DNA from: an uncultured Oceanospirillales bacterium
Lineage (GTDB): Bacteria; Pseudomonadota; Gammaproteobacteria; Pseudomonadales; Endozoicomonadaceae
NCBI GenBank assembly: GCA_947040555.1
Contig: CAMRBW010000021.1
Span: 1-41,533 of the forward strand
Direction of reading: 5' to 3'
DNA length: 41,533 bases
The position numbers were made by a program, and so were the translations under genes. Positions within the stretch are counted from its first letter, which is position 1. The number at the start of each line of letters is the position of its first letter. The notes beneath the pieces are model-generated. The model had not been told where the DNA came from. It searched no databases and saw only the letters and a list, made by a program, of their open reading frames with translations. Shown here piece by piece: positions 36,753-41,533 of this stretch.

Positions 36753-36797
36753 TAAATTTTGCTTGTCCAACTCAATCAGGGGTGTTGAAAACTGTTT

Positions 36798-37184
36798 ATG
36801 GGGTCTGTAAAAAAAATCTCGTCCAGGACGCAGGGTGGCTCTTCCGGTGTGTATGTACTGAGTATGATTTCACTCCTTCTGTGTACCTTGTGGATAGCCT
36901 TCAAGCTTATCCCTATTTACCTCGACGACCACGCCGTCGGCTCGATTCTGGAATCTTTGGATAATTATCCTGATGTTCGCGAAGCCAGTCCGAGGGAGGT
37001 GGAAGGGAGGATACAGAAAGGTTTCCTTATTAACAGTATCCGCGATATCCCGGAGGAGAACATCAAGGTGAACAGGAATAATTCATTCCTGACGGTTGAT
37101 GTAAATTACGAACGTCGCGTTGATCTGGTCTTCAATATTGATCTCGTGATGACTTTTGAGAACAGCTGGAAAATCCGACAGTAG
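36798..37184 (+). CDS. DUF4845 membrane-anchored protein
   Basis: 128 residues. One N-terminal membrane segment (about 18-40, [25 protein letters not shown]) then a periplasmic alpha/beta domain ([35 protein letters not shown]) typical of DUF4845. This small gene is regularly found between lepB and rnc in Pseudomonas and relatives. Function unknown. Its TAG stop shares a base with the GTG start of rnc. Confidence 0.88.
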   Translation: MGSVKKISSRTQGGSSGVYVLSMISLLLCTLWIAFKLIPIYLDDHAVGSILESLDNYPDVREASPREVEGRIQKGFLINSIRDIPEENIKVNRNNSFLTVDVNYERRVDLVFNIDLVMTFENSWKIRQ

Positions 37185-37870
37185 TGAAATCTTCGTTAGA
37201 TAAGCTGGAACGCAAGCTTGGGTATACGTTTAAAGATCCCGAGCTTGCCGTTCTGGCGTTAACACACCGCAGTTATGGCGGAAACAACAACGAGCGACTG
37301 GAGTTTCTTGGAGATTCCATCGTCAATTTTCTGATTGCAGAAGACCTCTATCAGCGCTTTCCCGATGCGCGTGAAGGGCAGTTAAGTCGTCTGCGCGCTC
37401 TGATGGTTCGTGGTCGGACTCTGGCAGAGCTGGCGCGCGAATTTGAACTGGGCGACTTTTTGTTGCTCGGTTCCGGTGAACTAAAAAGCGGTGGTTTCCG
37501 AAGGGAGTCCATTTTAGCGGATGTTGTCGAAGCGCTTCTGGGAGCTATCTATCTGGATACCGGAATGGATGCCTGTCGAGAGCGGGTGCAGGCGTGGTTT
37601 TCTACCCGCCTGATTGCGTTATCCGCAACGGATCAGAACAACAAAGATCCCAAAACCCGCCTGCAGGAGTACCTGCAGTCTCGGCAACAGAAGTTGCCAG
37701 AATATGAGTTGCTCAGTATTGAAGGTAAGGCCCATGCCCAAACTTTCAAGGTCTCTTGTCATATTGATGGCATAAAGGCTTCTGAGGGTGAGGGAAGTAG
37801 TCGCCGTATTGCTGAGCAGCAGTCTGCCAGCCGGGCTCTGATAGCGATAGGCGTGGAGGGTAAGGAATGA
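37184..37870 (+). CDS. rnc: Ribonuclease III
   Basis: 228 residues. The RNase III signature [35 protein letters not shown] (second metal-binding Glu) and the C-terminal double-stranded-RNA-binding domain (from about 155, [23 protein letters not shown]) are present. Processes rRNA precursors and dsRNA. GTG start overlaps the DUF4845 stop by one base, and its own end overlaps era by 4 bp (ATGA), so the set is translationally coupled. Confidence 0.96.
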   Translation: MKSSLDKLERKLGYTFKDPELAVLALTHRSYGGNNNERLEFLGDSIVNFLIAEDLYQRFPDAREGQLSRLRALMVRGRTLAELAREFELGDFLLLGSGELKSGGFRRESILADVVEALLGAIYLDTGMDACRERVQAWFSTRLIALSATDQNNKDPKTRLQEYLQSRQQKLPEYELLSIEGKAHAQTFKVSCHIDGIKASEGEGSSRRIAEQQSASRALIAIGVEGKE

Positions 37871-38778
37871 TTGAACAGGCTGTATCTCAAGGTCGTTGTG
37901 GTTATGTGGCGATTGTAGGTCGTCCGAATGTGGGCAAGTCCACGTTGTTGAACCGTATTCTGGGTCAGAAGCTCAGTATTACATCCCGTAAACCCCAGAC
38001 TACCCGTCACCAGATTCACGGCATCAAAACCGAAGGTGATATGCAGGCGATCTACGTCGATACGCCGGGCATGCATCTGGGGGGCGAGAAGGCGATTAAC
38101 CGCTACATGAACCGGGCGGCATCGTCTTCCCTGGCGGATGTGGATGTGATTGTCTTTCTGGTCGACCGGGTGCGCTGGACAGAAGAAGATGAAATGGTAC
38201 TGGGGAAACTCCGCCAGGCCAAAGCTCCGGTTATTCTGGTGGTGAACAAGATTGACCGCCTGAATGAAAAAGAGCAGTTGATCCTCTGGCTGGATGAGCT
38301 GTCGCGCAAGATGGATTTTGCCCATATCGTGCCGTTGGCGGCCCGCAATGGTCATAACGTTGATCGTCTTGAACGACTGGTTAACAGCTATCTGCCGGAA
38401 AGCATCCATTTCTATGGTGATGACCAGATCACGGATCGCAGCTCCCGCTTCCTGGCGGCCGAGCTGGTGCGAGAGAAGGTGATGCGTCAGCTGGGCGATG
38501 AACTGCCTTACCAGATCACCGTTGAGATCGAAGAGTTCAAGGATATTGAAGGTGTTCTTCATATCGGCGCCCTGCTTCTGGTTGAGCGTGCCGGGCAGAA
38601 GAAGATCGTCATTGGTGACAAAGGCTCACGCCTCAAGACCATCGGTCACGATGCCCGTCTGGATATGGAAAAGCTGTTCGACAGCAAGGTCATGCTCAGC
38701 CTGTGGGTGAAAGTCCGCACCGGCTGGTCCGATGACGAACGCGCCCTTGCCAGCCTCGGTTATAACGATCTGGTGTAA
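37867..38778 (+). CDS. era: GTPase Era
   Basis: 303 residues. GTPase motifs [12 protein letters not shown] (G1), DTPGMHLGG (G3) and VVNKIDRL (G4), followed by the C-terminal KH RNA-binding domain with [22 protein letters not shown]. Binds 16S rRNA 3' end and helps 30S maturation. Coupled to rnc by a 4-bp overlap and to recO by a 1-bp overlap. Confidence 0.97.
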   Translation: MIEQAVSQGRCGYVAIVGRPNVGKSTLLNRILGQKLSITSRKPQTTRHQIHGIKTEGDMQAIYVDTPGMHLGGEKAINRYMNRAASSSLADVDVIVFLVDRVRWTEEDEMVLGKLRQAKAPVILVVNKIDRLNEKEQLILWLDELSRKMDFAHIVPLAARNGHNVDRLERLVNSYLPESIHFYGDDQITDRSSRFLAAELVREKVMRQLGDELPYQITVEIEEFKDIEGVLHIGALLLVERAGQKKIVIGDKGSRLKTIGHDARLDMEKLFDSKVMLSLWVKVRTGWSDDERALASLGYNDLV

Positions 38779-39512
38779 TGCAGAGCCGTACCGTTGAGTT
38801 ACAGCCAGCCTGGGTCCTCCATACGCGACCTTATCGGGAAAGCAGTCTGCTTGTCGATCTGCTGACTCAGTCCCATGGTCGGATCGCAGTTGTGGTCAAC
38901 GGTGCCCGCGGGACGGCGGCCAAAAATGGCCGTCCTCGCCGCGGTCGGCTGCTTCAGCCGTTTGCCGAACTACTGGTAAGCTGGAGTGGCAAGAGCGAGC
39001 TGAAAACCCTTAAATCCCTTGAACAGTGTCGTGTGCTCTCTCTTTCTGGCACCCGGCTGTTCAGCGGGCTCTATGTGAATGAGTTGCTACAGCGTCTGCT
39101 GCAACCCTGGGAGCCCGTTGACGGTGTTACTGCGCTCTATGTCTGGCTGCTGGAGAATCTGGCAGCTGATACCCACCTTGAACGATCTCTCCGGCTATTT
39201 GAGAAGCGTCTGCTCGATGCTCTTGGTTACGGCCTGCCTCTAAGCTTTACCGCTGGCAGTGGTGATCCCATGAATTTGGACGGTTGGTACTGTTATGATC
39301 CGGCCAATGGTTTTTGGCCTCTGCCAGAAATAGAAGCAACCGGAACGGTTTTTCCTGGAACGGTTTTTTCTGGCGCTATGCTGCAGGCGCTGGCGGATGA
39401 AGTCATCGAAGACAGCGATCTTCTTCCCGCTAAAGCGCTTATGCGACAGGCTTTCAAGCCGCTGCTGGGCGAGCGCCCCCTCCGTAGTCGGGAGTTATTC
39501 AGAATCGCATGA
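38778..39512 (+). CDS. recO: DNA repair protein RecO
   Basis: 244 residues. N-terminal OB-fold (LQPAWVLHTRPYRESSLLVDLLTQSHGRIAVVVNGARG family start), then the helical domain with FAELLVSWSGKSELKTL and GLYVNELLQRLL. Loads RecA onto SSB-coated DNA in the RecFOR pathway. A small tandem GTVF(P/S)G duplication occurs near residue 195. It overlaps era at the start and acpS at the end by 4 bp, with no pdxJ between. Confidence 0.93.
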   Translation: MQSRTVELQPAWVLHTRPYRESSLLVDLLTQSHGRIAVVVNGARGTAAKNGRPRRGRLLQPFAELLVSWSGKSELKTLKSLEQCRVLSLSGTRLFSGLYVNELLQRLLQPWEPVDGVTALYVWLLENLAADTHLERSLRLFEKRLLDALGYGLPLSFTAGSGDPMNLDGWYCYDPANGFWPLPEIEATGTVFPGTVFSGAMLQALADEVIEDSDLLPAKALMRQAFKPLLGERPLRSRELFRIA

Positions 39513-39886
39513 TTGTTGGTATAGGAACGGATATTGTCTCTATCCCCAGAATTGAGGCCGCATGGCAGCGTTCAGGAGAGCGCTTTGCCCGGCGAGTGCT
39601 GACAGCGAAAGAGCACGCAGTTTTTCAGCACCGGAAATTCTCGATAGCCTATCTGGCGACCCGCTTTGCTGCCAAAGAGGCTGCTTCCAAAGCGCTTGGG
39701 ACGGGTATTGGCAAAGTCTCGTTTCAGGATATTGAAGTGAGCAATTTGGTATCGGGAGCGCCGGAGCTGACTTTCTATGGTGCCGCATTGGCACTTCAGC
39801 ATGAGAAAGGCATAACGCGGCTGCATATCAGTCTGAGTGACGAAAAAGAGTATGCACAAGCGTTTGTAATACTCGAAAAAGATTAA
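39509..39886 (+). CDS. acpS: Holo-[acyl-carrier-protein] synthase
   Basis: 125 residues. Conserved IVGIGTDIVSIPRIE at the start (Mg-binding Asp) and RFAAKEAASKALGTGIG (catalytic Glu/Lys region). Transfers phosphopantetheine from CoA to ACP. Overlaps recO by 4 bp, so transcription and translation are coupled. In most gammaproteobacteria pdxJ sits between recO and acpS, and here it is absent. Confidence 0.96.
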   Translation: MIVGIGTDIVSIPRIEAAWQRSGERFARRVLTAKEHAVFQHRKFSIAYLATRFAAKEAASKALGTGIGKVSFQDIEVSNLVSGAPELTFYGAALALQHEKGITRLHISLSDEKEYAQAFVILEKD

Positions 39887-39891
39887 AGAAT

Positions 39892-39980
39892 TTTCACCAC
39901 AGAGACACAGAGACACAGAGAAAAGCTTTTTAATAAGGGCTTTGTCTTTCCTCTGTGTTCTCTGTGCCTCTGTGGTGAAA
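39892..39980. repeat. Large inverted repeat rich in CACAGAG
   Basis: Arms of 29-30 bp: 39892-39920 (TTTCACCACAGAGACACAG... ) and 39951-39980 (reverse-complementary with few mismatches), spacer about 30 nt which itself contains AAAGC/GCTTT. Similar TTCACCACAGAGACACAGAG repeats occur dispersed in many bacteria. It sits between the convergent acpS and rdgC and could act as a bidirectional terminator. Confidence 0.85.
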
Positions 39981-39985
39981 GGCTT

Positions 39986-40954
39986 TTAAAAGGGCGCCTC
40001 TTCCTCCGCAGACTCGATGATAGCCGTGGTCTGCCGCTCCTGAACTTTGTCATCTTCTCCGCCGAGCGCTTCAATCAGCTCTTTCAGGAACTCGGCCAGC
40101 GTACCGCTCATCAGGGTAAAGTCCGCATCAAAACGGCTGGCGTCATCTTCCAAATGGACGGCTTCGGACTGTTCCAGCAGAGCCTCAGTAAATTTAAGCC
40201 GACGAATAATCAAATCATCGCCCAGCACGCAGGAGATGGCTTCGTTCCAGTGCAGAGCCAGCTTGCTCACCTGCATACCGGTACTGATATGGCTGAGAAT
40301 CTCGTCGGCCAGCAGATCCTGATGTTTGCAGCGGATGGAGCCGGCCTCTTCGCCGAGGTCTTTCAGTTCACATTCGTCACCCAGAGTGATCAAACGGGGC
40401 ATGGTGGTATCGTGATGCTCGAGCCAGGCGGTCATGGTGCTGGCGGGGGAATGTTTCAGCATAGGGGGTACGACGGGCAGTGAACCCAGATTGCCGCGCA
40501 GAACGCTGGTCAGCTCCTCGGCTTTGCGGAAACTGCTGGCATCAACAATCAGCCAGCCATCCCGTGTATCTATATAAGCCCGAATCACCTGAGAGCGGGT
40601 AAACGCACGGGGTAGCAGGGAGAGGGTCAGCTCATCTTTGATCTGATCTTTCTCTTTTTTGAACACCCGTCGGCCCTGTTCGGCTTCTATCTCTTCAACC
40701 TTCTCTTTAACGGCATCACGAATAACGCTGGTGGGCAGAAGGCGCTCTTCTTTTTTTGCGGCGAAGGTCAGGAAGCGTCCGCTGGCATGGACAAGGGTTT
40801 CACTAGAGGGAACCGGAGAGACCCAGCCGTAGGTGGACAGCTCAGTTTTTCCGCACGGACGAAAGGGGGACTGGTTCAGGCTCTCTTCCAGAGTGTGTAC
40901 GGAAAGATCAATATTCTGATTGAATCGGTAAAGAATAAGGTTTTTGAACCACAT
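39986..40954 (-). CDS. rdgC: Recombination-associated protein RdgC
   Basis: 322 residues (E. coli 303). Conserved start MWFKNLILYRFN, followed by PFRPCGKTELSTYGWVSP and LLPTSVIRDAVKEKV. RdgC forms a ring around DNA and limits RecA function. The tail is acidic (ESAEEEAPF). Transcribed toward acpS, it ends at the large inverted repeat. Confidence 0.95.
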   Translation of the reverse strand: MWFKNLILYRFNQNIDLSVHTLEESLNQSPFRPCGKTELSTYGWVSPVPSSETLVHASGRFLTFAAKKEERLLPTSVIRDAVKEKVEEIEAEQGRRVFKKEKDQIKDELTLSLLPRAFTRSQVIRAYIDTRDGWLIVDASSFRKAEELTSVLRGNLGSLPVVPPMLKHSPASTMTAWLEHHDTTMPRLITLGDECELKDLGEEAGSIRCKHQDLLADEILSHISTGMQVSKLALHWNEAISCVLGDDLIIRRLKFTEALLEQSEAVHLEDDASRFDADFTLMSGTLAEFLKELIEALGGEDDKVQERQTTAIIESAEEEAPF

Positions 40955-41138
40955 CAGCGTAGGCTCCGGAGTGTTTTGTGAGGATTATGGTTGAGCTAAT
41001 TTGGCTTTCGTTATTTGGCTAGTTTGGCAGGCTCGCTATCTGAGTACCATACCCGCTTCGTTATGGACGACAATGGTTTTTTATTTTCAGTTTCGAAAGA
41101 TGCGCCGTAACTACCTGGAAGTAAAAGAGATATTTCTG

Positions 41139-41168
41139 TTGCGAAAAGGGGGTTAAGCTGCTTATAAT
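41139..41168 (+). promoter_or_regulatory. Stable-RNA promoter for the tRNA cluster
   Basis: TTGCGA, an 18-nt spacer and perfect TATAAT at 41163-41168, followed at once by a GC-rich discriminator (GCGCGCCG) typical of stringently controlled tRNA promoters. Confidence 0.78.
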
Positions 41169-41226
41169 GCGCGCCGTCTCAACGACATCTGTAAATTATT
41201 TTTAATTTGCGGAGCTGAAAGATTCT

Positions 41227-41302
41227 GGGTGATTAGCTCAGCTGGGAGAGCATCTGCCTTACAAGCAGAGGGTCGGCGGTTCGATCCCGTCATCACCCAC
41301 CA
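41227..41302 (+). tRNA. tRNA-Val (anticodon TAC)
   Basis: 76 nt with encoded CCA. Acceptor stem GGGTGAT/ATCACCC, anticodon loop CTTACAA, T loop TTCGATC. Nearly identical to E. coli tRNA-Val. Confidence 0.97.
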
Positions 41303-41391
41303 CATTTTAGCGATCTGAGATTTTAGGAATCTGAAATTTTAGTGGTCTGAAATAGGCAGGATTGATCAGTTAAGTCGTGTTGCGAATATGC

Positions 41392-41468
41392 GGACCGGTA
41401 GTTCAGTTGGTTAGAATACCGGCCTGTCACGCCGGGGGTCGCGGGTTCGAGTCCCGTCCGGTCCGCCA
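41392..41468 (+). tRNA. tRNA-Asp (anticodon GTC)
   Basis: 77 nt with encoded CCA. Acceptor GGACCGG/CCGGTCC, discriminator G, anticodon loop CTGTCAC, T arm GCGGGTTCGAGTCCCGT. Confidence 0.97.
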
Positions 41469-41482
41469 CTTTAAAAGCATTT

Positions 41483-41533
41483 GGGTGATTAGCTCAGCTG
41501 GGAGAGCATCTGCCTTACAAGCAGAGGGTCGGC
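41483..41533 (+). tRNA. tRNA-Val (anticodon TAC), second copy cut by window end
   Basis: The first 51 nt are identical to tRNA-Val at 41227. The 3' part lies outside the window. Confidence 0.93.

Overview
The window is a chromosomal segment of a gammaproteobacterium. Evidence for this is the sigma-E block rpoE-rseA-rseB-rseC followed by a DegP/MucD-type protease, the lepA-lepB-DUF4845-rnc-era-recO-acpS block, ygfZ facing sdhE-ygfX, a lone pilD, rdgC, and a tRNA-Val/tRNA-Asp cluster. The mix of Pseudomonas-like (mucABCD order, aguAB, PuuB-like oxidase) and other traits suggests a marine Oceanospirillales relative (Hahellaceae/Endozoicomonadaceae type). That assignment is an inference, since no rRNA or other phylogenetic marker was compared.

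Layout. 1-7.3 kb: the 3' end of a 3-hydroxyisobutyryl-CoA hydrolase-like gene, a 1351-residue hybrid sensor kinase, and ygfZ divergent from sdhE-ygfX. 7.3-10.5 kb: envelope genes (a beta-barrel protein, an unknown multi-pass membrane protein with a 9-bp tandem repeat, a PagL-like lipid A deacylase, a cold-shock/DUF1294 protein). 10.6-14.2 kb: a polyamine block (PuuB-like oxidase, agmatine deiminase, N-carbamoylputrescine amidase). 14.2-17 kb: pilD, a small secreted protein and a YeiH-type transporter. 17.4-23.5 kb: glutamate decarboxylase, a eukaryotic-type glutathione synthetase, a retropepsin-like PF05618 protease and a 628-residue unknown membrane protein. 23.7-26.8 kb: cytochrome bd oxidase cydA-cydB plus the tiny cydX. 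27.3-28.1 kb: an exported MTA/SAH nucleosidase. 28.3-33.6 kb: rpoE-rseABC, a decayed degP copy closed by a strong terminator, and an intact one-PDZ DegP-like protease with its own sigma-E-type promoter. 34-40 kb: the lepA-to-acpS block without pdxJ, a large hairpin, and rdgC. The end holds tRNA-Val, tRNA-Asp and a second, truncated tRNA-Val behind a stable-RNA promoter.

How the genes fit together. The envelope-stress locus is the most informative region. rpoE and the intact protease carry near-identical GAACTT-N16-TCCTA promoters, while the ancestral protease position next to rseC holds a remnant with a stop codon, deletions and a frameshift. Agmatine deiminase and the amidase would make putrescine from agmatine, the oxidase may act on gamma-glutamylputrescine, and glutamate decarboxylase makes GABA directly, so several genes converge on putrescine/GABA/glutamate. 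The glutathione-synthetase-like ATP-grasp gene next to a PF05618 protease is an unusual pairing and is the best candidate here for something undescribed.
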